This document shows, in pieces, positions 1 to 8,437 of a stretch of DNA of 34,427 nt. The position numbers and the translations under genes are program-made. The stretch is from Chlamydiota bacterium (GTDB lineage: Bacteria; Chlamydiota; Chlamydiia; Chlamydiales; Rhabdochlamydiaceae). Each line of letters starts with the position of its first letter. The first letter of the stretch is position 1. Under the pieces are notes generated by a model. It worked only from the letters and a program-made list of their open reading frames with translations, searched no databases and was not told where the DNA came from. The DNA is taken from the NCBI GenBank assembly GCA_003228815.1, contig QIGB01000033.1, positions 1 to 34,427 on the forward strand, given 5' to 3'.

Positions 1-342
1 AAATCTAGCGGACAAGCTTTGGCAAATTTGCGATTCTTGAACTTTCTTGGGTATAGAAAGGAGCCACTTCCAAATCCTTCCCTGCCCTTCAGGGTGGGGC
101 TCATCGATTTTTTTCTTGAAGAGGAACTTTTGTGCATTTTGCTGAAGTAAGACAAAGGCTTTGGCAAAAACCGATTTTTGCAGAGCCTTGTTTGTCATTA
201 TCCCTCGTTTTTTTTCGAGAATGTCAAGCGGCTTTACATTCTTTGGGCAATCGCTCAATTCCTCAATGGAAATGAGATTGCGCTCCTTGCTCAGAAGGCA
301 ATATTTTTGATTATGGATAGAGAGGAAAAATTTTATGCCCAT
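1..342 (-). CDS. partial unknown protein, C terminus beyond the left edge
   Basis: The minus-strand frame is open from an ATG at 342 down to base 1, giving 114 codons with no stop. The predicted protein starts MGIKFFLSIHNQKYCLL and contains a lysine- and glutamine-rich helical stretch (KAFVLLQQNAQKFLFKKK around residues 69-86). The frame is also open upstream of the ATG into yggT, so the start is uncertain; no strong ribosome binding site is visible. A second in-frame ATG lies at 198. I do not recognise a family. Continuous coding potential and sensible amino-acid composition favour a real gene divergent from yggT, but without the rest of it a chance open frame cannot be excluded. Confidence 0.45.
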   Translation of the reverse strand, partial: MGIKFFLSIHNQKYCLLSKERNLISIEELSDCPKNVKPLDILEKKRGIMTNKALQKSVFAKAFVLLQQNAQKFLFKKKIDEPHPEGQGRIWKWLLSIPKKVQESQICQSLSARF

Positions 343-391
343 GGCAAGCCATTTTAGCGGATTCGTTGTTTTTCGAAAATCGAATCTTTGG

Positions 392-397
392 TATAAT
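392..397 (+). promoter_or_regulatory. -10 box upstream of yggT
   Basis: A perfect TATAAT lies 11 bases before the yggT ATG. No good -35 at 16-18 bp is visible (the nearest are TTGTTT with a 20-bp spacer, or TTTTCG with 16 bp). Transcription would begin about base 404, leaving a leader of only about five bases and no Shine-Dalgarno site, so translation would be nearly leaderless. Confidence 0.4.
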
Positions 398-408
398 GGC
401 TGATAATT

Positions 409-678
409 ATGATTATCCTGCTAGCTAAAATTATCCATTGGGTATTTCTACTCTATACGATTTTCTTGCTCGTGCGGATTGTGGGCTCTTGGTTTCCAAA
501 ATATTCCTATCATCCGATAATGCGATTTGCTAAGTTTTATACCGATCCCTACCTCAATATCTTTCGTCGCTTGATTCCCCCGATTGGAGGAACGCTTGAT
601 TTAAGCCCAATGATTGCTTTTTTTGTCCTACAATTTCTTGAAAAAATGGTCTTAAGGTTTTTAAGTGCCTTGTTGTAA
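409..678 (+). CDS. yggT: YggT family integral membrane protein
   Basis: An 89-residue protein with two hydrophobic segments (about residues 8-26 and 66-85) flanking a conserved loop. The loop shows family hallmarks: VRIVGSWFP, then FYTDPYLNIFRRLIPP and LDLSPMIAFFVLQ. YggT (Pfam YGGT, about 90-190 aa) proteins are small inner-membrane proteins linked to osmotic tolerance and, in other bacteria, to division-site genes; the biochemical role is not established. This is a single-repeat version. It starts the short plus-strand pair with acylphosphatase. The start is supported by the TATAAT just upstream, but there is no ribosome binding site. Confidence 0.85.
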   Translation: MIILLAKIIHWVFLLYTIFLLVRIVGSWFPKYSYHPIMRFAKFYTDPYLNIFRRLIPPIGGTLDLSPMIAFFVLQFLEKMVLRFLSALL

Positions 679-715
679 AGATTTTCACGTTGACCCGTTA
701 GAAAAGGGAGTAAGG

Positions 716-988
716 ATGCTAGAATTGCATGCAATTATTCATGGAAGAGTACAAGCGATAGGATTTCGAACAACTGCACGATCATTTGCTGAGCAGATGG
801 ATCTCAAGGGGATTGTCCGAAATAAATTGGATGGAAGTGTTGAAATCATTGCGCAAGGGACAAAAGAGCACTTGGAAAAATTTGTCGACAAGCTGAAAAC
901 GGCTTTCAATGGCGATTACATCGAAGAAATCGAAATCTCATATGTCGAGCCAAAAGCTTCCTATGAGGGATTTTCCATCGCATTTTAA
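716..988 (+). CDS. acyP: acylphosphatase
   Basis: A 90-residue cytoplasmic enzyme that hydrolyses the carboxyl-phosphate bond of acyl phosphates. The start at 716 is chosen because GGGAG and AAGG ribosome binding sites lie directly upstream and the length matches the family (about 90-95 aa); the frame is open to 665 but that N-terminal extension has no homology. The signature GRVQAIGFR (residues 10-18) contains the phosphate-binding Arg18, and Asn36 in GIVRNKLDG is the other catalytic residue. The usual GRVQGVGFR has become GRVQAIGFR, a mild change. It follows yggT by 37 bases and probably shares its transcript. It is convergent with the yacP-type gene. Confidence 0.9.
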   Translation: MLELHAIIHGRVQAIGFRTTARSFAEQMDLKGIVRNKLDGSVEIIAQGTKEHLEKFVDKLKTAFNGDYIEEIEISYVEPKASYEGFSIAF

Positions 989-995
989 AAATTCT

Positions 996-1017
996 TGTAA
1001 TTCCTCGATGAATTACA
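996..1017. terminator. hairpin between convergent acyP and yacP-type genes
   Basis: TGTAATTC (996-1003) and GAATTACA (1010-1017) form a perfect 8-bp stem with a 6-base loop. It sits exactly where the two genes converge and includes the last codons of the minus-strand gene. There is no strong T tract on either side, so intrinsic termination is only an inference. Confidence 0.35.
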
Positions 1018-1483
1018 GACGGTCTTCAAAAATTTTTCGCAGCCGTTCAATTTCTTTTTTGCTTTCGCAGTAGCTTGGCTCTACAGGAGATCTCTTTGTG
1101 TTTTTCTTGATCACAAAGGCAATGAAATCATCTATAGATAGAATCTCTGTGCCGATGTGTCGACATTGGTGAGCAAGGCCACTATCAGAGGTGACTACGG
1201 TGATGGTTCTGGGGCTTTTCCTTTGCTCCACCAATTCTATGATGTAGGTATCCGCTGTTTGTCCTTTTGGAGCATAGATCACTTCCAGGTGCGAAAGTAT
1301 TGCACATTGAGGAAATTCTCGCATTTGCTCAGCGCTGTCGAACACGATCGCAACGCGACCCTTAAAAGGGGTGAGCTTTTCGTTGAGAACATGAATGAGC
1401 GATTCTCGACGTTCTTCAAGGGGGCTTTTCTTGGACCCGTCTATCCGAAATAAAAAATTGTAGCCATCAATGAGATAGTACAC
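1013..1483 (-). CDS. NYN domain (YacP/Rae1-type) ribonuclease
   Basis: A 156-residue protein with the PIN-like NYN fold seen in YacP/Rae1 endoribonucleases. Visible motifs are YLIDGYNFL at the N terminus (metal-binding Asp6), VAIVFDSAEQ, a central KGQTADTYI, and VVTSDSGLA, which supply the acidic residues of the active site. The C terminus is a basic, acidic-rich helix (CESKKEIERLRKIFE). In Bacillus, Rae1 cleaves mRNA on the ribosome; that this protein does the same is inference. Its first 17 bases overlap the end of rdgB, indicating translational coupling in the greA-rdgB-yacP transcript. Confidence 0.85.
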   Translation of the reverse strand: MYYLIDGYNFLFRIDGSKKSPLEERRESLIHVLNEKLTPFKGRVAIVFDSAEQMREFPQCAILSHLEVIYAPKGQTADTYIIELVEQRKSPRTITVVTSDSGLAHQCRHIGTEILSIDDFIAFVIKKNTKRSPVEPSYCESKKEIERLRKIFEDRL

Positions 1484-2069
1484 TGCTGTCTAAATGGATG
1501 AGGATTTTATCAATAGCTTTGCGTCGATGAGAAATGCGATTTTTGACTTCTTCTTCGAGCTGGGCAAAGGTTTTGTTGTAATCATGTTTTTTGAAGAGGC
1601 TGTCATAGCCAAATCCTTGGCCTCCTCGCTCTTCTTCGATGATGGTGCCTTCACAGCGGGCACTCACGCATTTCTCCAGTCCTTCAGGGGTTGCAGCGGC
1701 GAGACAACATTCGAAAAAACCATCGCGGTCTTCTCCTTTGAGATCTTTCATCGCCTCGAGGAGTTTCTTTCGGTTGTCTTTGTCTGTTGCATTTTCTCCA
1801 CTATAGCGGGCTGAGAGGACTCCAGGCGCCGCTCCAAGAGCTGGAATGACAAGCCCTGAGTCATCGGCAATCACCCATGCTTGCAAGGCTGTAGCTGCAT
1901 GAGTCGCTTTCAAAATGGCATTTTCTTCAAAGGTTGTTCCTGTCTCACCAGGTGGTTCATAATCGGGGAAATCGATCAGTGAAAAGAGATCCCATTTGGT
2001 TTGACCTTTGAGCATAGATCGGATTTCTCGAATCTTATGAACGTTTTTGCTGGCTATGATGAGTTTCAT
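1467..2069 (-). CDS. rdgB: dITP/XTP pyrophosphatase (HAM1/RdgB)
   Basis: A 200-residue house-cleaning enzyme that hydrolyses non-canonical purine triphosphates (dITP, XTP) to monophosphates, keeping deaminated bases out of nucleic acids. Diagnostic elements: IIASKNVHKIREI at the N terminus (nucleotide-binding), GTTFEENAILKA (residues about 44-55), ADDSGLVIPAL, APGVLSARYSG, GQGFGYDSLF and SHRRKAI near the C terminus. Length is typical. An AGAGGCT ribosome binding site precedes the ATG. It lies 62 bases downstream of greA on the same strand and overlaps the yacP-type gene by 17 bases. Confidence 0.95.
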   Translation of the reverse strand: MKLIIASKNVHKIREIRSMLKGQTKWDLFSLIDFPDYEPPGETGTTFEENAILKATHAATALQAWVIADDSGLVIPALGAAPGVLSARYSGENATDKDNRKKLLEAMKDLKGEDRDGFFECCLAAATPEGLEKCVSARCEGTIIEEERGGQGFGYDSLFKKHDYNKTFAQLEEEVKNRISHRRKAIDKILIHLDSSVLSH

Positions 2070-2131
2070 GAAGAGCCTCTTACATTTTTGTGAAAACTGA
2101 AAATATCACTTTAACGCCGAAACTGTAAAGC

Positions 2132-4315
2132 TTATAAAGCACAACGGATGTTTTCGATGGTGTGCTTTTTGTTTTGCAATTCAATGGTATCGCCTTTTTT
2201 CAGTCCGACCATTGATTTTGCGAGCTTCGATTGGAATGAAAGGATGTTGTTGTCGATATCGGTATCCCAAGGGCCGAGAAAAGTGTAGGATATGGCTTTT
2301 CCATCTTCATCCTTGCAATCGACTATGGTTCCGACGCCAACTTCGCTGGTGTCGATTTCTTCTTTTACTAAAATGCGCGCGTTATTGAGCTGATCTGAGA
2401 GGAATTTGAGTTCTGTTTGTAGGCGGTCTCTTTTTTCGAGAGCAGCTTTGAACTCGGCATTTTCTCGCAAATCTCCATGGGCTCTGGCTACTTCGATTTC
2501 TTTTGCATTTTCTACGGTTTCGACTGTGCCGATTTGTTCAATTCGTTTCTGTAGGGTGAGGTACCCTTCTTTTGTGGTCCAAATGACTTCTTCTTCGTCG
2601 TCTTCCAATTCTTTCTCTTTTTTAGAAAGGGAAGGATGAACGACTGCAGCGAGGGAATGAAAGATTTTGATGTCATGGTCAGATAAAGAATGGCATTTTG
2701 TCACAAGAAGTAAGAACTCCTGGACATCGGTAATGCTGGCTAATTTCATGATTTTACGGACGATGGCATAGCGTCCTGTGGAAAAAATGCCGTGCATTTT
2801 TTTGATGAGGTCTCGTCTTTCTCCTTTTTGCTCGAGGAAACTCAAGAGGATGAGAAAGGCTTCAAAAAAGCGGGACTTTCCTTCGTCATCGCTCAATGGA
2901 AGGCTTGAATCAGTCATGATTTTTTGGAAGTACCAGATCACAAGATCGGGATATTGTTGAGGATAAGCACTCAATTCGAGAAGCTTTTTTTTTAGGTCTT
3001 CTTTTGCTTCTGATTTGATGAGTTCTCCGATGACGTAATCGCGAAGGGAACTGTGTTCGACGGTAAGGAGGAGTTTTAAGAAGAGATTTTGCCAATCTTC
3101 GCGGATTTTTCGAGTGGCCATGAGGGTTTTCTTTTTGAACGATTGGATCGAGATCTCGGAAAGGATTTTTTCAATGGATTCTGTTTTTTTGAGTAACTCG
3201 GTAATAGGAGGATAGTCTTTTTCTCCGCTTAAATCTTGTAAAAAGAAATGGACTTGCAACTCTTGTGCTTCGGTGATTTCTTGGAATGAGAGGAGTTCTT
3301 TTAATTTTCCAATCAGAGAATCTTTGAAGGTTGCATTTTTGAGGGTGTCGGAGAAATCTTTTAGAAAGCTGTAAATCATTTGAATGAGGCTATCGGCATC
3401 GGGTTTGCTTTCAAGAGCTTTTTGTAGGCGCTCTTCATGGGAGACTTCTTCTTTCAATAGACGAAAAGGGCGTTTGAGATCAGAAGGAGATTCAATGTGG
3501 GTATCTTTTTTGATTTTATTGCGAGTATTTTGCCACCAACGATTCCATTCTTTTTCTGGGATGACAAGTTCGCAAAGCTCATCCTTGATTTCGAGGGCGG
3601 TTTTAGGCCCAAGATCATTGAGAAGCAGACGAATCACATGGACAGGATTTTTCTTGGCCTTTTCTTCGAGTGCATCGGGATTGCCGAACCGTTCTGCCAA
3701 AAAATGGTCTTCGGGGATAGGAATGAGAGTGGTAAAGGCATTTTTAAAGGACATCTCTTTGCGACCTGGAACGTAGTCAAATTCCATGCTAAGCTGTTCG
3801 CGAAGCATAGAGACGTCAATGATTTCACCAACACCCCAGCCAGCTGTGTGAAAGACAAAATTATTTTTTTTCATGTGATTGAGAAGGAGATATTGGCTAA
3901 TGGATCCTTTAAAACTATTCCCTCCTCCGCGGAGACCGATGAGGCGCATTTTTTCTGCAAAATCTTTTTCCTCACCAAATTTTTCTGTGAGATGTTGAAT
4001 AGTGAGCTGACGCAAAGTAGGGTTTTCGGTGATCTCGAGATCGACAATGAGGCGCAGGATCTCATCAGAAAGAGGACCTTTTTCAATTTTTTCCCATAAT
4101 GGCAGCGCTCTTTCGACATGGCGACCTATATATTCAACGAGTTCAGATTTTTTTACAGCTTCAAGAATATTACGAAAATCTTGCTGATCCACTTCATCTG
4201 AAGAGGTGTATTCTTCCCAGAGGCGCATGATAGCTGGCGAATCATGATTTTCTATTGCTTTTTCAAAGTCGACTAAATACCCCATTTGATTTGAATTCTC
4301 CTGAATTGTGCTCAT
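2132..4315 (-). CDS. greA: transcript cleavage factor GreA with long chlamydial N-terminal domain
   Basis: A 727-residue protein. Only the last ~155 residues are a standard GreA: a coiled-coil (WTTKEGYLTLQKRI onward) with the acidic-tip motif ARAHGDLRENAEF, whose Asp and Glu coordinate Mg in the RNA polymerase secondary channel, followed by the FKBP-like C-terminal domain (FLGPWDTDID to the end). The preceding ~570 residues are helical, charged and unrelated to other Gre proteins; a similar extension is known in Chlamydia GreA (about 715 aa). It lets stalled RNA polymerase cleave its transcript and resume; the role of the extension is unknown. First gene of the greA-rdgB-yacP operon, under a good promoter. 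Confidence 0.93.
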   Translation of the reverse strand: MSTIQENSNQMGYLVDFEKAIENHDSPAIMRLWEEYTSSDEVDQQDFRNILEAVKKSELVEYIGRHVERALPLWEKIEKGPLSDEILRLIVDLEITENPTLRQLTIQHLTEKFGEEKDFAEKMRLIGLRGGGNSFKGSISQYLLLNHMKKNNFVFHTAGWGVGEIIDVSMLREQLSMEFDYVPGRKEMSFKNAFTTLIPIPEDHFLAERFGNPDALEEKAKKNPVHVIRLLLNDLGPKTALEIKDELCELVIPEKEWNRWWQNTRNKIKKDTHIESPSDLKRPFRLLKEEVSHEERLQKALESKPDADSLIQMIYSFLKDFSDTLKNATFKDSLIGKLKELLSFQEITEAQELQVHFFLQDLSGEKDYPPITELLKKTESIEKILSEISIQSFKKKTLMATRKIREDWQNLFLKLLLTVEHSSLRDYVIGELIKSEAKEDLKKKLLELSAYPQQYPDLVIWYFQKIMTDSSLPLSDDEGKSRFFEAFLILLSFLEQKGERRDLIKKMHGIFSTGRYAIVRKIMKLASITDVQEFLLLVTKCHSLSDHDIKIFHSLAAVVHPSLSKKEKELEDDEEEVIWTTKEGYLTLQKRIEQIGTVETVENAKEIEVARAHGDLRENAEFKAALEKRDRLQTELKFLSDQLNNARILVKEEIDTSEVGVGTIVDCKDEDGKAISYTFLGPWDTDIDNNILSFQSKLAKSMVGLKKGDTIELQNKKHTIENIRCAL

Positions 4316-4344
4316 ATGAAATTATTTCTCCCGCGTACCTGTCG

Positions 4345-4373
4345 AGTATAGCTCTTCTCTCAATTATTTTCAA
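4345..4373 (-). promoter_or_regulatory. sigma70/sigma66-type promoter of greA
   Basis: On the minus strand TTGAAA (4368-4373) is followed after exactly 17 bases by TATACT (4345-4350). Transcription would start near 4338, about 23 bases before the greA ATG, with GGGAG as ribosome binding site between them. Confidence 0.65.
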
Positions 4374-4577
4374 TAAATCCTGAGATTGAAAAAAAGAAAA
4401 ATACCCTTTACTTTGAGATCCATTGACTCGTGACTGGAAATGAAATTTTTCCTATACTTAAACAAAATAAAAAATTGGGAATTTGACAAAGAGGTTCCAC
4501 CGCTTTTTCAGATAAGAAGAGCTGCAGTGTTCATAGACACGGAGCGAGGAGTAGATGAAAAAGCAGTGGAAAAACCG

Positions 4578-6731
4578 ATGCAGTCAAAAATCAATTCCTT
4601 ATTTTGTTTGAGTGTATTATTTTTTCTTTCGATTTCTTCTATCGGTTTGGCAGAAGATGGTCGTTGTCTCTTTCGCGATCTAGTGCTTGTGGAGGAAATC
4701 GATCGTGATCTTCATGACGAGCTTCCTTTCTATTATAATTTTTCCTTTGTAGGCGGTTATTTCAATATGCCTTCCGCACGCTTTCCCAAATCAGGGGATA
4801 TTGCTTTTGGAGCCTCCTCAGTTCCCCCTTATTCTGTTTTTGGAGCGAATTTCGCTGTTTTTCATCGAATCGAACTCTCAGCCAATTACCGCGTTTTCCG
4901 TGGGGTTGAGGAATCTAACTTTGGACGGGAAGGTTTTGGGGATGATGCTGATCGGATTGGCAATGTCAAATTTGGGATTCTAATGCCAGAGGATGGATTT
5001 CCTCATTTCCCTTCCATTGCCTATGGCTTAGATGATTTTATCGGAACAAAGCGCTTTAGTTCACAGTATTTCGTCGCAACCAAAACTTGGCGAAAGTACA
5101 ATTTTGAACTTTCTCTTGGTTATGGTCGTGGACGGATCAAAGGGCTTTTTGGTGGAGCTGCTTGGACTCCTTTTCGGTGCGCAGGGATTCCATTTCTCAA
5201 GGATCTCTCTCTTCTCGTGGAATATGATGCGAATAACTACAAAAAACATCAGACGGAACATTTTAAAGGACGGAGTGTTTCTTCTCGTGTGAATGGGGGG
5301 CTTGCCTATCTCTTGGGAGATACATTGCAGCTCAATATTGGCTCTGTGCGAGGAGAAAAATTAGGGGGCTCGGCATCGATCCGCTTTCCCCTTGGATCGA
5401 CAGAGGGGATTCTCCCAAAGGTGGATGATCCTTGTCCGTATACTTCTCCTATTGATATCGAGCCAATTGGTTTGATTCGCCCAGAAAGAGAGTTTGTTTG
5501 TGATCTTGCCTGTAGTTTTGCTGACCAAGGACTCGATTTGTATGATGCCTATTTCATTTGTGATGCAACCCTCGACAAACAACTGTATCTGAAAGTGGTC
5601 AACAATCGGTATCGGGAAGAGACAGTTGTTAGAGAAAGAATACAAGATTTACTTGCTGCGCTTGTTCCCGCAAATATTTCGAGTGTCAAAGTGGTGATTG
5701 AAGCAGATGGGGTGGAAAGTCACAGCTATTGTTTTCGGGTAAGCGATCTTTTTGCTCTTCGCGAGTGTTGTATGAGCAACTGGGAATTGGAAACGCTTTC
5801 CCCGATGAAGGAGGTGGGATGTTCGCTCGATCCTTATGAAACCCGCCTTCTCTTTCAAAGGCAGCGAGAGGTGTGGACCCTCACAATGCGGCCTCGTGTG
5901 ATTTCCTTTTTTGGATCTACAACGGGAAAATTTAAATACAGTGTGGGCCTCCTTGGCGCCTTCGAGGGGTTTTTGCCAGGAGGGATGATTTATCGATTGC
6001 AAGGCTCTTATTCTGCTTATTCCAGTATGCATGGTCTCACCAATAGAGATCGGCTCAATCCCTCGCGACTTCCCCATGTTCGCACCGATGCGGTCAAGTA
6101 CTATCAGGGTGGGAGAGTCCGGTTGGAGGAATTCTTTTTGCAGCGCTCGTGGAATGCAGGGCGAGGATGGTTTTTTCGCCTAGCAGGCGGCTATTTCGAG
6201 CCTGCATATGGCGGTGGCACTGCTGAACTTTTGCATTACCCTGTCCAATCAAATTGGGCTGTAGGTGCAGAAGTCGCGACAGTTTGGAAGAGAAAGTTTT
6301 CTGGTCTTGGCTTTACAAATAAGGTGTTTCGTTTCAATTCAAGGAATGAAGAGATCAGAGAAGACTTTTTTGGTCTCCAATATTTTTTCAATCTTCACTA
6401 TGACTTCAAGCCCCTCGATTTGCTTTTTACAATCAAAGCAGGACAATTTTTGGCAAAAGATAAGGGAGCACGAATTGAAGTGACTCGTTATTTCCCAAGT
6501 GGTGCTCGATTTTCTCTTTGGATGACTGCGACAAATGGAAAAGACAAAGTCAATGGGCGCAATTATTTTGACAAGGGCTTTGCCTTTCATGTTCCTTTCG
6601 ATATTTTTCTCAAGAAAAGTAGCCGCACTTTTTTGACTGAGGCCATGTCGGCGTGGCTTCGTGATGTGGGCGCGTTTGTCATTGCTGGCAAGCCTCTGTA
6701 TCCTACCTTATACGAAGAAAGATATGATTGA
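4578..6731 (+). CDS. YjbH-type outer-membrane beta-barrel protein
   Basis: A large secreted protein (717 aa from this start) resembling YjbH, the outer-membrane component of exopolysaccharide secretion loci in Proteobacteria. Evidence: a signal peptide (residues 5-23, hydrophobic, ending SIGLAED), the YjbH N-terminal motif GGYFNMPSARFPKSGDIAFG, many alternating aromatic beta strands, and the YjbH C-terminal motif RLAGGYFEPAYGGGTAELL. The start is a problem: the frame is open from 4440, but the only strong ribosome binding site (GGAG/AGGAG at 4541-4551) serves an out-of-frame ATG at 4555. I chose 4578 because it opens the signal peptide. The sugar polymer it would export is unknown; the polysaccharide locus at 19-25 kb is a possible partner. 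Confidence 0.8.
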   Translation: MQSKINSLFCLSVLFFLSISSIGLAEDGRCLFRDLVLVEEIDRDLHDELPFYYNFSFVGGYFNMPSARFPKSGDIAFGASSVPPYSVFGANFAVFHRIELSANYRVFRGVEESNFGREGFGDDADRIGNVKFGILMPEDGFPHFPSIAYGLDDFIGTKRFSSQYFVATKTWRKYNFELSLGYGRGRIKGLFGGAAWTPFRCAGIPFLKDLSLLVEYDANNYKKHQTEHFKGRSVSSRVNGGLAYLLGDTLQLNIGSVRGEKLGGSASIRFPLGSTEGILPKVDDPCPYTSPIDIEPIGLIRPEREFVCDLACSFADQGLDLYDAYFICDATLDKQLYLKVVNNRYREETVVRERIQDLLAALVPANISSVKVVIEADGVESHSYCFRVSDLFALRECCMSNWELETLSPMKEVGCSLDPYETRLLFQRQREVWTLTMRPRVISFFGSTTGKFKYSVGLLGAFEGFLPGGMIYRLQGSYSAYSSMHGLTNRDRLNPSRLPHVRTDAVKYYQGGRVRLEEFFLQRSWNAGRGWFFRLAGGYFEPAYGGGTAELLHYPVQSNWAVGAEVATVWKRKFSGLGFTNKVFRFNSRNEEIREDFFGLQYFFNLHYDFKPLDLLFTIKAGQFLAKDKGARIEVTRYFPSGARFSLWMTATNGKDKVNGRNYFDKGFAFHVPFDIFLKKSSRTFLTEAMSAWLRDVGAFVIAGKPLYPTLYEERYD

Positions 6732-6784
6732 CTCCATTACCTATGATATGTCACGCTTGAAGATGTTGATATTGAGGAAATTCC

Positions 6785-8437
6785 ATGATTGAAGACTATG
6801 AAGATTTCACGCCGCAGCAAGCAAAAATTTTAAATCGATATGTCACAAATACGACGAGCAATATCTTTTGTTTGCGCAATCTTCCTGAAGTGATCAAGGG
6901 GGCTCTTTTTTCTCGCTATTCCCGTTCTAGTTTGGGCCTTCGCTCGCTTCTTTTGAAAGAGTTCATCATGAGCGAAGAGACGGCATTCAATGCCATTGCT
7001 GGTGTGGCTATGAAAACCGAGGATGGAGAACATGAGATCGAAGACCAGATCATGGCAATCAAGAAGGCTCAGAATTTTTACGATCGCATTCTCGATGGGT
7101 TTGGCGATGATTCCATTGGAGAATTGGGTGGGGCTCATTTAGCGCTCGAGAACATTTCGCTGCTTGCTGCAAAAATCGTCGAGGATTGCCGCATTGGAGG
7201 ATCTCCACTCGAAAAATCGACTCGCTATATCTATTTTGATCAGAAACTGGGAGGAGAATATCTTTTTTATCGCGAGCCAATTTTAATGACCTCGGCACAT
7301 CGCGATCTCTATATCCAAATATGCAATCACCTGTTCAAAACATATTCTGAGCTCATTCCCAAGTTGACAGAGGTGATGGAGAAAAAATTCCCTAAAGAAC
7401 ACGATGTTTCAGATGTGGCTTTTACGGCGGCGATCCGTGCAAAGGTCCTCGATTGCTTGCGAGGCCTTCTCCCCACAAGCGCTCTTACGAATATGGGCAT
7501 GTTTGGTAATGGTCGTTTTTTTGAAACCATGATCCAAAAGCTCAACTCTCACAATTTGGCAGAAATGCAAGAGACAGGCAAAAAAGCCTATCAGGAACTA
7601 TCGAAAGTGATGCCCTCTTTTGTCCGGCGCGGTGAGACCAATAATAAATACCAGCAGACCTTTACCCAATTTACGGAACAACTCAATGCTGAGCTGAAAT
7701 CTCTTTCCGATGAGTGCAGCGAAAATATCCCTTCCATGCGCAGTCCGGGTGTCCGTCTGATTGCGTATGATTCTGAGAGCCCCATCAAAGTGGGTGCAGC
7801 ACTCTTGTTTGGTCAATCTCAATCAGGATTGATGGAACTTCAGGAATATTGTCGAAGTCTTTCTGAGGAGCAATTGGCGAGAATTCTCGAAGCGGGAGCC
7901 AATTTCCGCGAAAATAGGCGACATAAGTCTCCAAGGGCGTTAGAACATTCCTTTTTCACCTTTGAAATCGTCGCCGATTTTGGTGTTTATCGTGATCTAC
8001 AAAGACATCGGATGCTCACGCAAGAGAGGCAATTTCTTACATGTGATTATGGCTACTATGTCCCTAGTGAAATCCGCGATACAGAAATGGAAAAAGTCTA
8101 TTGCGATGCCATGGAAACTGCAAAAAGTGCTTATGATCAAATTGCTCCTGAACTTCCAGAGGAAGCCCAGTACATCGTTCCGCAAGGGTACAATATCCAC
8201 TGGTATTTTCACGTGAACTTACGCGCTCTTCAATGGCTTTGTGAACTGCGCTCTGGTGCAGCGGGACATTCTGGATATCGCTTCATTGCACAAGAAATGG
8301 CCAAGCAAGTTTCTCAAGTTCTTCCCGGATTTGAGCGCTATTTTAAATTCGTCGATTACGAAGGATACGAACTCGGAAGACTAGGGCAAGAGATCCGCAT
8401 TGTTGAGAAGATGCAAACGAGGAAAGGCAATGAATAA
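6785..8437 (+). CDS. thyX: flavin-dependent thymidylate synthase, double-domain chlamydial type
   Basis: A 550-residue protein, about twice the usual ThyX length (~220-250). The second half carries the active-looking domain: ALEHSFFTFEIVADFGVYRDLQ, then RHR (407-409) in RHRMLTQERQFL, and WLCELRSGAAGHSGYRF near the C terminus. The first half (about 100-260) keeps a ghost of the same fold (GELGGAHLALENISLLAAK, KSTRYIYFD, RGLLPTSALTNMGMFGNGRF) but lacks RHR. ThyX methylates dUMP using methylene-tetrahydrofolate and FAD. Chlamydia carries a homologous long ThyX. GAGG lies seven bases before the ATG. First gene of the thyX-tyrP-tyrP-uvrB run. Confidence 0.88.
   Translation: MIEDYEDFTPQQAKILNRYVTNTTSNIFCLRNLPEVIKGALFSRYSRSSLGLRSLLLKEFIMSEETAFNAIAGVAMKTEDGEHEIEDQIMAIKKAQNFYDRILDGFGDDSIGELGGAHLALENISLLAAKIVEDCRIGGSPLEKSTRYIYFDQKLGGEYLFYREPILMTSAHRDLYIQICNHLFKTYSELIPKLTEVMEKKFPKEHDVSDVAFTAAIRAKVLDCLRGLLPTSALTNMGMFGNGRFFETMIQKLNSHNLAEMQETGKKAYQELSKVMPSFVRRGETNNKYQQTFTQFTEQLNAELKSLSDECSENIPSMRSPGVRLIAYDSESPIKVGAALLFGQSQSGLMELQEYCRSLSEEQLARILEAGANFRENRRHKSPRALEHSFFTFEIVADFGVYRDLQRHRMLTQERQFLTCDYGYYVPSEIRDTEMEKVYCDAMETAKSAYDQIAPELPEEAQYIVPQGYNIHWYFHVNLRALQWLCELRSGAAGHSGYRFIAQEMAKQVSQVLPGFERYFKFVDYEGYELGRLGQEIRIVEKMQTRKGNE

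Noticed and set aside
195-235. TTGACA and GATAAT on the minus strand around 200-230 with a CTCG/CGAG hairpin, as a promoter
   Set aside because: Spacing is 19 bp and both lie inside a continuous open frame, so it is more likely coding sequence.
3497-4099. 200-codon plus-strand frame inside greA
   Set aside because: It is antisense to a well-supported GreA coding region, has no ribosome binding site and a composition typical of the reverse of a helical gene.
4424-4466. TTGACT and TATACT before the YjbH-type gene as its promoter
   Set aside because: The spacer is 24 bases, too long for a sigma70-type promoter; no acceptable promoter was found for this gene.
5649-6077. 142-codon minus-strand frame opposite the YjbH-type gene
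   Set aside because: It shows no domain, no ribosome binding site, and sits opposite a well-supported beta-barrel gene.
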